A stretch of DNA of 64,000 nucleotides from Rhinolophus ferrumequinum (lineage: Eukaryota; Chordata; Mammalia; Chiroptera; Rhinolophidae), in NCBI RefSeq assembly GCF_004115265.2, contig NC_046301.1, positions 39,706,714 through 39,770,713 on the forward strand. Direction: 5' to 3'. The stretch's first letter is position 1. The number at the start of each line of letters is the position of its first letter. The notes beneath the pieces are model-generated. The model had not been told where the DNA came from, made no database searches, and saw nothing but the letters and a program-made list of their open reading frames with translations. This document shows, in pieces, positions 35,700-59,018 of this stretch. A program made the translations under genes and the position numbers.

Positions 35700-36082
35700 A
35701 AGGGAGAAGAGGTGGGAGCGTGAACATGGGCCTCCCTCCCCTTAGTCCTTGACTGCACACTTTAGAGGAAGGGAGGGAGGGGATGTGGGGAGGGTGTATG
35801 TGAGCAGGCCCTGGTTGGCTTAGCAGTTTCTTGCTTCCTGCTCCCAGCACCTGGCCTCCTCCCGGCCTTGTCCTTTACCCAGAGGCTGGGAGGGATGGTC
35901 TCCCTACCTCCTTCTGCCTTCGGACTCCCCACTTCCACTTTTATATGAAGAAAGAGAGGAGGGGCTTGAAGGCCCCCTCAAAAGTGCCTTCTTGCCAGTA
36001 ACCTGTCTTAGGGGGTATTGGAGCCCCTTCTCCTTCACAGCTGCTGAGCCCAGAGGCCCACCCCTCTACGTTTTAGAATGGC

Positions 36083-36088
36083 ATTAAA
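36083..36088 (+). terminator. AP1M2: AP1M2 polyadenylation signal (ATTAAA)
   Basis: ATTAAA lies 384 bases after the TAG at 35697-35699, followed about 20-30 bases later by a GT-rich stretch (CACTGTGTATGTTTCTTGG). It is the only good signal between the stop codon and the following L2 repeat. Confidence 0.7.
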
Positions 36089-36329
36089 AAGATGAATTTA
36101 GCCACTGTGTATGTTTCTTGGCCGGGGACTGGGGATGCTAGGGACTGAATTGCTGGGATGGGAGTGAACAACAAATCTATTCCTCAGCCCTGGTGATAGG
36201 TCATCTGGGCTCGCCCAGCTGCCTTCACCTCCGACCCTTGGCTCCGGACTTCCCTCCCCCACCACAGTCAATTCCCCTCATAGCCGCCAGAGGGCGCTAT
36301 GACTTCTAAGTCAGATCCTGGCTCCTCTG

Positions 36330-36770
36330 CTCACACCCTCCCATAGTTCCCATTTTGTTAAAAGTCAAGTCCTCCCTGCAGCCCACAAGCCTGATCTGCA
36401 GTCCCATTCCACAACCTTCTCTTTACGTCGCTCTTCCTGGACACAACAGGGCCTTTGCATTTGTAGTACCCTTCACCTGGCATGCTTTTCCTTAGATATC
36501 CACATGGCTTCTTCCCGTACCTTCAGGTATCAAATCAATGTCACCAACTCAGGGTGGCCCTCCCTAAACTCTATTTCAATGGCCTTCCTTTCCCAAGAGA
36601 CTACCACTTACTCCGTTTTATCAGCTCCTTAGCGTTTACCACTCTGAAAGGACTTAATTGTTGTCTTCTTTCGCCCTAAACGTAGACGCCCCAGACGCAG
36701 GTGCTGCTCGGCTCGCTTAACAGTTGGGCGTCTAGTACACAGTAGGTGTTCAGTAAATGTTCGAATGAAG
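36330..36770 (+). repeat. L2 LINE fragment between AP1M2 and CDKN2D
   Basis: CAGGGCCTTTGCATTTGTAG, GTGGCCCTCCCTAAACTCTA, TACACAGTAGGTGTTCAGTA; sense L2. No gene is seen between 36110 and 37200. Confidence 0.85.
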
Positions 36771-37199
36771 ACCTCTGTAAGAATCACCTCCCAGGCTCAA
36801 CCACGTGGCAGCTGCAGCATGAACTTTCCTCTTCGCCTTTACACTTGCTGTGCCAGGGCTAGCTCAGTCTGAGCCAGAACATGATTCCTTCTTTCACCCA
36901 CTCTCATTTTCCCGTTTTATTTTCTTCACGGTGTTTAACGGTATCTTAAATTATTTAGGTGCTTGAATGTGCGCTCCCCAGCGCCGGTAACGGTTCCTGC
37001 TGACGGTGGGTGAATGAAAAAACGCTCCGCGCCTCGTAAGGGAGAATAAATGCTTATCACCGAGTGAATGGTGGAACCCTGGACTGGGCAACCCCAGTCC
37101 TGCCTCCCTTTCCCTCGGAGGTGCAGAGGTCCTGGAGCAGCCCGCGCTACCATACCCCTTGACCTTTCTCCCCTGGGTCAGTTAAACCGGCCCTCTTTC

Positions 37200-37833
37200 C
37201 CGCGCGCCAGGCGCGTTTGAAAAACCGAAAACCCCGCCGTTGCCGGCGGTCCACCGGTCGCCGCCTCTCGACCAATCAGGAGCGGCACCGCCCACACCGA
37301 AGCGCAAAACTTCCTCGGCGACGAGTCGCCATTGGCTACGCTGGATGTGTGGGCGGGGCGCCGCAAGGTCGCGCCCCGGGCAACGCGGCTGGGCTACTAT
37401 GTAGCGAGTTCATAAGAAAACAAATCCGTGGCGTTAGGGGGCGGGGCCTCGAGCACGCTGGCTCCTCCTCCCGGCTGTCGGCTAGGCGGCCGCATCGGCC
37501 GCACTGGCTCAGAAGAGACCCCGCCCGTCGAGGAGGAGGGAGGGTGAGTTGGGGGGAGACCCAGCCCCCAAGGGGCGGGCGCCGGGTTGGGCACTGCGGG
37601 TGGCGGAGGGTTGGGCCCAGCTCCCAGCCCCTCGCGACCCACCGGCTGACAGAGGGGAGGAGCCCGCCTGGAGGGCAGGGGTCGCACCGGAGCCTCCGAC
37701 TGGCAAGCCGGGCCAGTACCCTGGCTCAGGCCGGGCGCGCCGCCGGAGGGTTGTTCGGGCCAGCATCCGTGGTTTGTCCCGTACTGACCGCGTTGGGGTG
37801 GGGCGGGGGGCTTCGCAGGCCGCCAGTGTCGAT
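37200..37833 (+). promoter_or_regulatory. CDKN2D: CDKN2D CpG-rich promoter and 5' leader
   Basis: CpG-dense block with a CCAAT box at 37272-37276, an inverted CCAAT (ATTGG) at 37331-37335, and SP1-type GGGCGGGG at about 37351. GCGCAAAA at 37302 resembles an E2F half-site, and TTTGAA at 37216 matches a CHR core. E2F control would fit a cell-cycle gene, but these short matches are suggestive only. No TATA box is seen. Confidence 0.55.
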
Positions 37834-39315
37834 ATGCTGCTGGAGGAGGTCCGCGCCGGCGACCTGCTGAGCGGGGCCGCGGCCCGGGGCGACGTGCAGG
37901 AGGTGCGCCGCCTTCTGCACCGCGAGCTGGTGCATCCCGACGTCCTGAACCGCTTCGGCAAGACGGCACTACAGGTGAGGCCAGGCCGGCGGGCAGCGAG
38001 AACTGGGATCCCATAATCTGGCCCCAGTGGTGGCTAATTGGGATCCGGTCCTCCATCTCTGGGCTGACGTTGCTCCCTGAGGTCCCCTTTCGTAGGTGGG
38101 TGGTGGATGGTGTTAGGATGGGGGAGGGGAAGTTTTTCTGTCTCTGGAGTATTCCTTGTTCTCTGGGCGCCGGGGATTCGGTTTCCCTGGGGAGGTTCTT
38201 ATTCCATGAGTGAGGGTTCAACTTCTTTGGATCCCGGTTTCATGGGACGGCTCTGGTTTCTTTGGGCTTCTATGGGGGGATTCCATCGATGGAAGAAGGG
38301 ATTATCTGAGAGGTATCCAGTTTCTTTGCGGGGCGGGGGTGACAGGAATCTCCATCCCTGGCTTTTTTCAGATTTCTGGTATATTATGTGAGGTTCCAAT
38401 GGAGGAACAGTTACAGATTGCATGGTAGTCCTCATTCCGTGCGAGTCATTTTATAAGGGAACCCCATTTCTTGTGGGGTCAGGTGCTCAGGGGTGCATTC
38501 TGATTATATGGGAGGGGCTATCCCTTTGAGAAGGGGTTTCTCCTTTCCCGTGAGGGGGCTGTCAAGTTCTTTGGGGAAACGGTTCTCATTCTATGAGGCC
38601 AATTTCCTGGAGGGGGGTTTATATTTCCTGGTAATTTCCCTTCTCTGAGGGGTGTTCTCTGGTTCCTTGGGGGAGCTTCTAAGGTTCCTTGAAAATTCCT
38701 ACAGGGGCTATTCCCTAGGGGGATGTTTTATCTTTAGGGGAGTGACCAGTTTCTTGGGGGTCCCTATTCCTTAAGAGACCTTGTTCTCTAGGGTCTCAAA
38801 CAGCTGCCCTCAAGGACTTGTGTTCCCTGGGCTTTCCTCATTCTCCAGAGGACCTCTTCTCTGCTGTTCCCTATTTGTGAATGACCCCTCTCTCCAGTGA
38901 CCCCTTTTCCTGGAATCCCTCCCTTAAGGACCCCCTACACTCTGCCCTCGCACAGGTCATGATGTTTGGCAGCCCCACCATCGCCCTGGAGCTCCTGAAG
39001 CAAGGTGCCAGCCCCAATGTCCAGGATGCCTCTGGCACCACTCCAGCCCATGATGCAGCCCGCACTGGATTCCTCGACACCCTGAAGGTTTTGGTAGAGC
39101 ATGGTGCTGATGTCAATGCACCTGATGACACTGGGGCGCTCCCTATCCATCTGGCAGTGCTAGAGGGCCACAGAGCTGTGGTCAGCTTCCTAGCTGCTGA
39201 GTCTGATCTTCATCATAGGGATGCAAGGGGGCTCACACCCCTTGAGCTGGCACGGAGAAGAGGGGCTCAGGATCTCATGGACATACTGCAACGGCACACG
39301 GTGGCACCGCTGTGA
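37834..39315 (+). CDS. CDKN2D: CDKN2D, cyclin-dependent kinase 4/6 inhibitor p19-INK4d
   Basis: Ankyrin-repeat inhibitor of CDK4 and CDK6 that blocks cyclin D assembly and S-phase entry. Two coding exons: 37834-37974 and 38956-39315 (TGA at 39313), GT-AG, giving 166 residues, the human length. It starts [20 protein letters not shown] and ends [11 protein letters not shown]. Ankyrin units are visible at about residues 7-37, 41-69 (GKTALQVMMFG), 73-102 ([19 protein letters not shown]), 106-135 ([20 protein letters not shown]) and 138-165 ([20 protein letters not shown]). The helical TALQVM segment is the INK4-type second repeat. The frame stays open upstream of the ATG, but only without an ATG; the annotated start is chosen by match to human. 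The 981-base intron has an odd degenerate composition (see findings). Confidence 0.98.
38105..38880 (+). repeat. Degenerate TTCYTTGGGG-type repetitive tract filling the CDKN2D intron
   Basis: Motifs such as TTTCTTTGGG, TTCCTTGGGGG, TTCCCTAGGGGG and TTTCTTGGGGG recur every 20-40 bases in a G- and T-rich background over about 780 bases. No transposon is recognised. Confidence 0.5.
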
Positions 39316-39751
39316 CCTGGGGCCACCCACTCCAGCAACAGGACCCAGCTGGGTTTTATGTCAGTAAAGGAGGAAAGAAACACTTTCTCTTCTTGCTCCT
39401 CCTGCCCACTGCCAAAGGTGGAGGGGCACCAGTTTGTGGCTTATTGGTGTTGATTTCTGGGGGGTGTGTGTTTACGGGGCATTTCTCATTTGTTTTTCTC
39501 ACCCCTTTTGGTGTGTTGGGCAGAGAAGGGCTCCAGCAGTCAACAGCCACCTAAACGGTTCAGTTTTCTTCAAGCCCCATACTGCTGGGGCTGCAGATGA
39601 GTCCCAAGGGCAGAGCGTTTAAAGCTTCAGCCCCAGAGTGAGGTCATCGCTTCCAGGGCTCCTGGAACCTGGCGACTTTGGCTGGCTGTACCCAGAGACC
39701 TCAAGTGTGCACACTGCTTTCAAGCATGGGGGGAGGGGGGAGTTCCAAATG

Positions 39752-39757
39752 AATAAA
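39752..39757 (+). terminator. CDKN2D: CDKN2D polyadenylation signal (AATAAA)
   Basis: AATAAA lies 437 bases past the TGA and is followed by a T-rich stretch (CATATTTTGTTTTCC). A second weaker ATTAAA lies near 39875 and could serve as an alternative site. Confidence 0.7.
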
Positions 39758-39929
39758 AGGGTAGCATGAGTTCATATTTTGTTTTCCAGTCTCTTGTACA
39801 ATGTTAAGAAAAAGATTCTATTTATTAAGCTTTATGGAAAAAAGTTGTGTGTGATAATTTAATGTTTTTACCCATTAAATTAAGACTTGTGCATGATCAC
39901 AGCGCTGGTGGCTTCTGATTTTTGAGTCT

Positions 39930-48427
<8,498 letters not shown>

Positions 48428-48675
48428 GCACGATGGAGCAGGCAGGGTCCCCCAGATTCCTTCCCTCCAATTACGCCCCTGAATGCATCACCCTCTTGTT
48501 GACTGTGTAGAGCTGCATGTCTGTGGGCAAGGGAGAATTCCCATCTTACAGATGTGGAAGCTGAGGCCCATTTAACAAGTTCCCCAGGTGACTTGGAAAC
48601 CTCACCTTTAGACACACCCTGGGCCCCATCTCTTACATGCTGGGTCCAGCCATAGCTGAGGTCAAGTCAAACGGT

Positions 48676-48681
48676 TTTATT
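48676..48681 (-). terminator. ATG4D: ATG4D polyadenylation signal (AATAAA)
   Basis: AATAAA on the minus strand (TTTATT at 48676-48681 on +) lies about 370 bases after the ATG4D TAA at 49052-49054 and is followed by TTTGACTTGACC. It places the ATG4D 3' end about 230 bases from the KRI1 stop codon. Confidence 0.7.
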
Positions 48682-49001
48682 AGCCCCCAGCAGCCACAGT
48701 TCCCCATGGCCACCAGCCCTTGGCAGGACAGGGGCCTCGAGACCAGTGATGGGCACAGGCGGTCCAGTGCAAACTACAGTACTTGAGTCAGGCCCTGAGT
48801 GGTTGCCCAGGAGCCCGCCCTCCCTCTGCCCTGTGATGAGGGCCCAGCTGGTGGGAGGCGGGCCTGCAGGCTCTGTCCCTGGCTGAATGGCCCCAGCCTG
48901 GAGATTTCCAGGGCTGGTCACAGCTGCTTTAACCAGGGGGTGAGAAGGGAGAGTCCCATCACCACCGAAGTTCAATAAGCTCCTACACCCAGTGTGACAT
49001 A

Positions 49002-49015
49002 AATAAAAAAATAAA
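49002..49015 (+). terminator. KRI1: Candidate KRI1 polyadenylation signals (two AATAAA) inside the ATG4D 3' UTR
   Basis: No AATAAA or ATTAAA on the + strand was found between the KRI1 stop (48427) and 49001. Two AATAAA motifs occur at 49002-49007 and 49010-49015, followed by GTGTCTGTTCC. If used, the KRI1 3' UTR is about 0.6 kb and overlaps the whole ATG4D 3' UTR on the opposite strand. Confidence 0.45.
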
Positions 49016-49051
49016 TAGTGTCTGTTCCATCTTCTCCCCCATCCCATCCCT

Positions 49052-54496
<5,445 letters not shown>

Positions 54497-54960
54497 GGGC
54501 GCGCCGGACAGGGGGTGGTGGGCGGACCGAGGGCCCGGGTGGGGGCCGCGCGCCAACGCCCCAGGGGCCAGGACGCGGACAGGACGCGAGCGCCCAGGAA
54601 GGCGCTAGTCGCCTCCCGACGAGGCGACCAGGCCCCCGGCCCCGGCACTGGACGCTGTCACCGCAGCCGCCGCCGCCATTTTAGCGGCTCTGACTCGGGA
54701 GGAAGGCCGGCGTGACTGATCCGGACGCCCCGCCCCGGACCCCAGCCTGGGCCCGGCCCCGGTCCCAGGTGGCCGCGCTGGGGCCTCCAGACGTGGCGGC
54801 GCCCCACGACTCACACGCCCACTGCAGCCTTATCGTAGCGCCCAGGAGCGCCGAGCCCCTTCAGGCCCTTATCGGAGGCCCCAGAGCCGGGAAGCCCCGC
54901 CCCGGCCCCGCCCCCGCCTGCGCGCTGGGGACTGACCGCTTGGCTGGGCCAGGCGGGGTC
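54497..54960 (-). promoter_or_regulatory. ATG4D: ATG4D CpG-rich promoter and 5' leader with YY1 motif
   Basis: CpG-dense region upstream of the ATG4D start on the minus strand. A YY1 consensus (GCCGCCATTTT on +, 54672-54682) lies 176-186 bases before the start codon, a position typical of YY1 sites near or just after the transcription start of housekeeping promoters. Several GGGCGGGG/CCCCGCCC boxes occur near 54727-54735 and 54896-54912. No TATA box is seen. Confidence 0.55.
54605..54679 (-). CDS. Possible upstream ORF (24 codons) in the ATG4D 5' leader
   Basis: Reads MAAAAAVTASSAGAGGLVAS then SGGD and stop, ending 108 bases before the ATG4D start codon and in a different reading position. 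Its ATG lies inside a YY1-type motif AAAATGGCGGC. Whether it is transcribed depends on the start site, which cannot be read from sequence. The alanine run reflects GCG/GCT repeats, so it may be non-functional as a peptide but could still affect initiation. Confidence 0.3.
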   Translation of the reverse strand: MAAAAAVTASSAGAGGLVASSGGD

Positions 54961-55144
54961 TGAACCTGCCCGAGTCTCTCTGGGGACCACAGCGCACAGC
55001 GTCCCTCTGCGGGTTACGCACCCAGAACCGGCCTCCGCCTGGGCCAAACCTGTGTGTGATACTTCCTCCCCACCGCACTTCCCCCCTCCAGCCACGCCTT
55101 TGTGTGCCTCTGTTTCCCCAGGAGCAAAAGGGGGCTCAAATACA

Positions 55145-55475
55145 CGCCACAACATAGATGAATCTTCCCAACAATCTTGCTGAGGGAAAGAAACCAGACA
55201 AAAAAGAAGAGTATATACTCTTTGGTACCATTTATATCAAACTCTAGAAAGTGCAACCTCCTAATACCATCAGTGGTTGCCTTGGGATGGGGTGGGGAGA
55301 GGCGAGAGGAATTTAAAAAGGTCGAGAGGATACTTTTTGGGGTCGTGGATATGTTTAGTACCTGAATTTTGGTGACGATTTCCAGGATGTGAAAACTCAT
55401 TGGAGTGTACACTTTAAATGTGTGTTGTTTGTTGTATGTCAATTATACTTCAGTAAAACTGTAAAAAATTTTTCA
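55145..55475 (+). mobile_element. 5'-truncated L1 3' end
   Basis: Typical L1 3' UTR run: ACTCTAGAAAGTGCAACCTC, TCAGTGGTTGCCTTGGGATG, GTCAATTATACTTCAGTAAA, ending in AAACTGTAAAAAATTTTTC. Confidence 0.85.
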
Positions 55476-55764
55476 ATGCATCTAACTCAGAGGAATGTCA
55501 GAAGAAGGAGCTGAAATCATCCGTGTAAAGTTCTTAAAGTGGCATTTGAGGCACAGTTAGGGCTCAGCGAAAGCCAGCCACTACCTGAAAGGCAAGATGA
55601 CAGAGTAAACTCTGTGAACCACAAAGAGGGTGGCCTCTAGTGGCCAGTCCAGGGACACTGTCGTCTGCTGGCTGAAGGAAGTCAGAACAGGATTTGGGTG
55701 AGGGTGTGGGACATGAAGAAGATGTAAAAGGACAGTCACCTCCCTGACTTTTCTTATGCTCTCC

Positions 55765-55998
55765 CTCACTCACTTCCCTTCAGCCACACCTGCCTCCTTT
55801 CTCAAACTCAACAGGTACTATCCCACCTCAGGACCTTTGCACCTGCTGTTCTCTCTCTTCCGAGATATCTGCATGGCTCTCCCTCAGCCTTTTTCAGGAC
55901 TTTATCCAAATGTCACTACTGCAAGGTGAACTCCCTCAAAATTCCTCCTTTCCCTGGGCTCCTGTCCCCTTTCCCTGCTATATTTTTTTTCCAGAGCA
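55765..55998 (+). repeat. L2 LINE fragment
   Basis: CACCTCAGGACCTTTGCACC, GCATGGCTCTCCCTCAGCCT; sense L2 truncated before its 3' end by the neighbouring LTR. Confidence 0.8.
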
Positions 55999-56013
55999 AT
56001 TACCACAAGCTGA

Positions 56014-56350
56014 GTAAGTCAGCTTTGGCTGAGGTAACAAATACTGCAGACTGAGTGGCTTAAAAAACAGACATTTATTTCTCACAGTTCTAGAGGGTGG
56101 AAGTCTGAGATCAGGGTGCCAGTATAGCTGAGATCTTGGTGAGGGCCTCTTCCTGGTCATGTCCTTACATAAGAGAGATCTCAAGTCTCTTCCTCTTTTT
56201 AAAAGGGCAGTATTCCCATCATGGGGACTCCACCCTTATGCCCGCAACTAACTCTAATCACTTCCCAAAGGCCCTACCTCCAAATACCATCACATGGGGG
56301 TTAGGGCTTCAACGTGAATTTTGGGGGGATACAAACATTCAAACTATAGC
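56014..56350 (-). mobile_element. MLT1/MST-type LTR fragment (ERVL-MaLR), fossil
   Basis: Antisense MaLR LTR: starts GTCAGCTTTGGCTGAGGTAA, contains TTTATTTCTCACAGTTCTAG, and ends GGATACAAACATTCAAACTA. Solo, diverged, adjacent to mariner copy A. Confidence 0.75.
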
Positions 56351-56362
56351 ACTGATTTTACA

Positions 56363-56389
56363 CACACACACACACACAAACACACACAC
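56363..56389 (+). repeat. (CA)n microsatellite left of mariner copy A
   Basis: About 27 bases of CA with one CAAA interruption. A second (CA)n at 56967-56989 lies on the other side of the transposon. Confidence 0.9.
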
Positions 56390-56957
56390 GGTCTGACAAT
56401 CAACTTCGCGAACTCATCCTAGAAAAAGTGCTACATACCTCATTGCTTAATATCACTACGGTCACCTTCGAAGCACTCCCCTTGGGAAGCTATGCACTCC
56501 AGTGCCTAGTCCACCCTTCAAAGCAATTTTGGAACTCTTTTTCTGGAATGGCCATCAGAGATGTCATCAGATTACCCTTGATGTTCTGAATGTCATCAAA
56601 TGTCTTCCTTTCAATATTTCCTTTACCTTCGGGTAAAGAAAGCAGTCATTGGGGGCCAGATCAGGTGAGTAGGGTGGGTGTTCCAATACAGATATTTGTT
56701 TACTGGCTAAAAACTCCCTCACAGACAGTGCCGTGTGAGCTGGTGCATTGTCATGATGCAAGAGCCATGAATTGTTGGTGAAAAGTTCAGATTGTCCAAC
56801 TTTTTCACACAGCCTTTTCAGCACTTCCAAATAGTAAACTTGATAAACTGTTTGTCCAGTTGGTACAAATTCATAATGAATAATCCCTCTGATATCAAAA
56901 AAGGTTAGCAACATCGGCGCAACGAGTTCGCGAACTTAATTGTCCGAACTTGCGCGC
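56385..56957 (-). mobile_element. Mariner transposon deletion derivative, copy A
   Basis: Terminal inverted repeats of the type GGTCTGACAATTAAGTTCGCGAACT at both ends (diverged at the outer bases). The minus-strand frame shows the mariner transposase catalytic segment LLHHDNAPAHTALSVREFLA and EHPPYSPDLAPNDCFLYP, which hold the second and third catalytic Asp. The N-terminal DNA-binding part and the first catalytic Asp are missing. (CA)n tracts flank both ends. Non-autonomous. Confidence 0.88.
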
Positions 56958-56959
56958 AT

Positions 56960-56990
56960 ACACGTACACACACACACACACACACACACC
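56960..56990 (+). repeat. (CA)n microsatellite right of mariner copy A
   Basis: TACACGTA followed by about 11 CA units. The pairing with the left tract suggests insertion into, or microsatellite growth at, the mariner target. Confidence 0.9.
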
Positions 56991-57159
56991 GCCCTCCCAG
57001 CTCCAGCCTCCATCTCCAGTGTCCCCTTGTTCATGGCCTCCTGGCTGCCACCACTGACCTCTCAAATCCACATAGCAGCAGGAAGAACCTATCTATTTAT
57101 AAAATTATTTTTTTCAAATGATACATTTTATTTATTTTTAAAATATTTTTCATTTTAAA

Positions 57160-57300
57160 TAATCTCTTTTAATTGAGGTATAATTAACATATATTAGTTT
57201 CAGGTGTACAACATAATGATTCAATATTTGTATATATTGCAAAATGGTCACCACAATAAGTCTAGTTAACATCTGTTAACTAAAAATAAAATAGGGCTTC
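57160..57300 (-). mobile_element. Antisense L1 3' UTR piece
   Basis: TTTTAATTGAGGTATAATTA, TTTCAGGTGTACAACATAAT and CACCACAATAAGTCTAGTTA, the standard antisense L1 3' region. Probably the start of the same antisense L1 that resumes at about 57785. Confidence 0.75.
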
Positions 57301-57439
57301 TAAATATAAAAATACTGTATAAAAGTAAAATTATTTATGAGCAATTTTAACCACACCGGAAAAAAAAATCTAGGCCAGGGCTGTCCAGTAGAAACGTAGT
57401 GTGAGATATAATTTTCAATATTCCAGTAGCCATGTTGAA

Positions 57440-57580
57440 AATATATACAAACAATCCAGTTAAAGAATGGGCAGAGGATCTGAAAGATGACCATCAGGTA
57501 CATGAAAAGATGCTCAACATCGCTAATCATCAGGGAAATGCAAATCAAAACCACCTTTAAAATGGCTTTCATCTAAAAGA
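57440..57580 (+). mobile_element. Sense L1 ORF2 fragment
   Basis: AGTTAAAGAATGGGCAGAGG, ATGAAAAGATGCTCAACATC and GGGAAATGCAAATCAAAACC are sense L1 ORF2. Opposite orientation to the surrounding L1, so a separate insertion or an inversion. Confidence 0.75.
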
Positions 57581-57582
57581 GA

Positions 57583-57765
57583 TAAGGGATGGCTTGTTAG
57601 CTCAGTTGGTTAAACCCGGTGCTCATAACAAGGCTGCCGGTTCGATCCCCACATGGGCCACTGTGAGCTGCGCCCTCCATAACTAGATTGAAACAACTAC
57701 TTGACTTGAAGCTGATGGGTCCTGGAAAAACATACTTAAAATAAATAAAAGTTAAAAAACAAAAG
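57583..57765 (+). mobile_element. Bat tRNA-derived SINE, short diverged copy 4
   Basis: Head GGATGGCTTGTTAGCTCAGT with an A-box, then a B-box GGTTCGATCCC and CCCACATGGGCC. It ends in an A-rich tail (AAATAAATAAAAG). About half the length of the other copies, so a short subfamily or truncated tail. Flanking repeats AAGAGATAAG/AAAAGATAAG are only approximate. Confidence 0.8.
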
Positions 57766-57893
57766 ATAAGATATAAGAAGTGTTATAACTTAGCATAATG
57801 CCCTCAAGATCCAGCTAAGTTGTCAAAAATGATAAGATTTTCTTCTTTTTTCTTTCTTTTTTATTATAAGTATATATATAATGGAATATTATA

Positions 57894-58457
57894 CGAGGTC
57901 TGACAATTAAGTTCACGAACTTGTTGCAACAATGTTGCTAACCTTTTTTGATATCAGAGGGATTATTCATTGTGAATTTGTACCAACTGGACAGTTAACC
58001 AAGTTTACTATTTGGAAGTGCTGAAAAGGCTGTGTGAAAAAGTTAGATAACCTGAAGTTTTCGCAAACAATTCATGGCTCTTGCATCACGACAATGCACC
58101 AGCTCACATGGCAGTCTGTGAGGGAGTTTTTAGCCAGTAAACAAATAACTGTATTGGAACACCCTCCCTACTCACCTGATCTGGCCCCAGTGACTTCTTT
58201 CTTTACCCAAAGATAAAGGAAATATTGAAAGGAAGACACTTTGATGACAGTCAGGACATCAAGGGTAATAATGCGACAGCTCTGATGGCCATTCCAGAAA
58301 AAGAGTTCCAAAATTGCTTTGAAGGGTGGACTAGGCACTGGAGTCAGTGCATAGCTTCCCAAGGGGAGTACTTGGAAGGTGACTGTAGTGATATTCAGCA
58401 ATGAGGTATGTAGCACTTTTTCTAGGATGAGTTCATGAACTTAATTGTCTGACCTCA
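57894..58457 (+). mobile_element. Mariner transposon deletion derivative, copy B
   Basis: Ends CGAGGTCTGACAATTAAGTT and its inverted repeat, flanked by TA target-site duplications (57892-57893 and 58458-58459). Same internal junction as copy A: the 5' terminus is fused directly to the FFDIRGIIH-equivalent region. Coding remains HHDNAPAHMAVCEGV and EHPPYSPDLAP are recognisable but broken. It interrupts an antisense L1. Confidence 0.9.
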
Positions 58458-58459
58458 TA

Positions 58460-58734
58460 TATAATATATAATTATATACATAGAATATATATAATTATAG
58501 ATAATATTATGTATTATGTAATATTATATATTATATTATTATATATTATATATTATATAATTTATATAAAGTAATATGTATTTATATATACATTATATAT
58601 AAATTACATATTTTATATAATAACATATATTTATATTTATATAATAATGTATATAATATAATTTATATAATTCATATTTATATAAACATATAAATATAAT
58701 ATATAAATTATATATATTTATATATATATATAAT
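58460..58734. repeat. AT-rich (TA)n-like low-complexity tract
   Basis: About 275 bases of almost only A and T, with many TATAT palindromes. It lies where the antisense L1 normally has a short TATATATATACC stretch, so it is probably an expanded and degenerated microsatellite. Confidence 0.9.
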
Positions 58735-59018
58735 TTCTTTATCCATCCATCCATTGATGCATACATAAGTTGTTTCCATATTTTGGTTACTGTAAATAAT
58801 GCTGCAGGGAGCATGGGGGTGCAGATATCTTTTTGAGATAGAATTTTTATTTTCTTCAGGAATATTCCAAGAAGCAAAACTGTTGGTTCATATGGTAGTT
58901 GTATTTTTTTTTTTAATTTTTGAGGAACCTCCATACAGCTTCCCACAGTGGCTGCACCAATTTACAATCCCACCAACAGTGTGTGAGGATTCCCTTTCAT
59001 CCTCATCAACACTCATTA

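Noticed and set aside
37549-37833. Possible N-terminal extension of CDKN2D (frame open for 95 codons upstream)
   Set aside because: There is no ATG in the extension (the open frame begins at TTG), the composition is that of a CpG island, and the 166-residue human protein starts at the ATG at 37834.
37397-38221. 274-codon antisense frame over CDKN2D exon 1
   Set aside because: It is the shadow of a CpG-rich region and crosses exon and intron without splice logic; Pro/Arg/Gly-rich.
56567-56914. Transposase frame of 115 codons as a possible domesticated host gene
   Set aside because: Lies between terminal inverted repeats, lacks the DNA-binding domain and first catalytic Asp, and the sister copy has the same deletion; a plain non-autonomous transposon.
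57583-57660. tRNA-like sequence with A- and B-boxes (also in the other SINEs)
   Set aside because: Part of SINE heads; no intact cloverleaf or flanking gene context, so not a tRNA gene.
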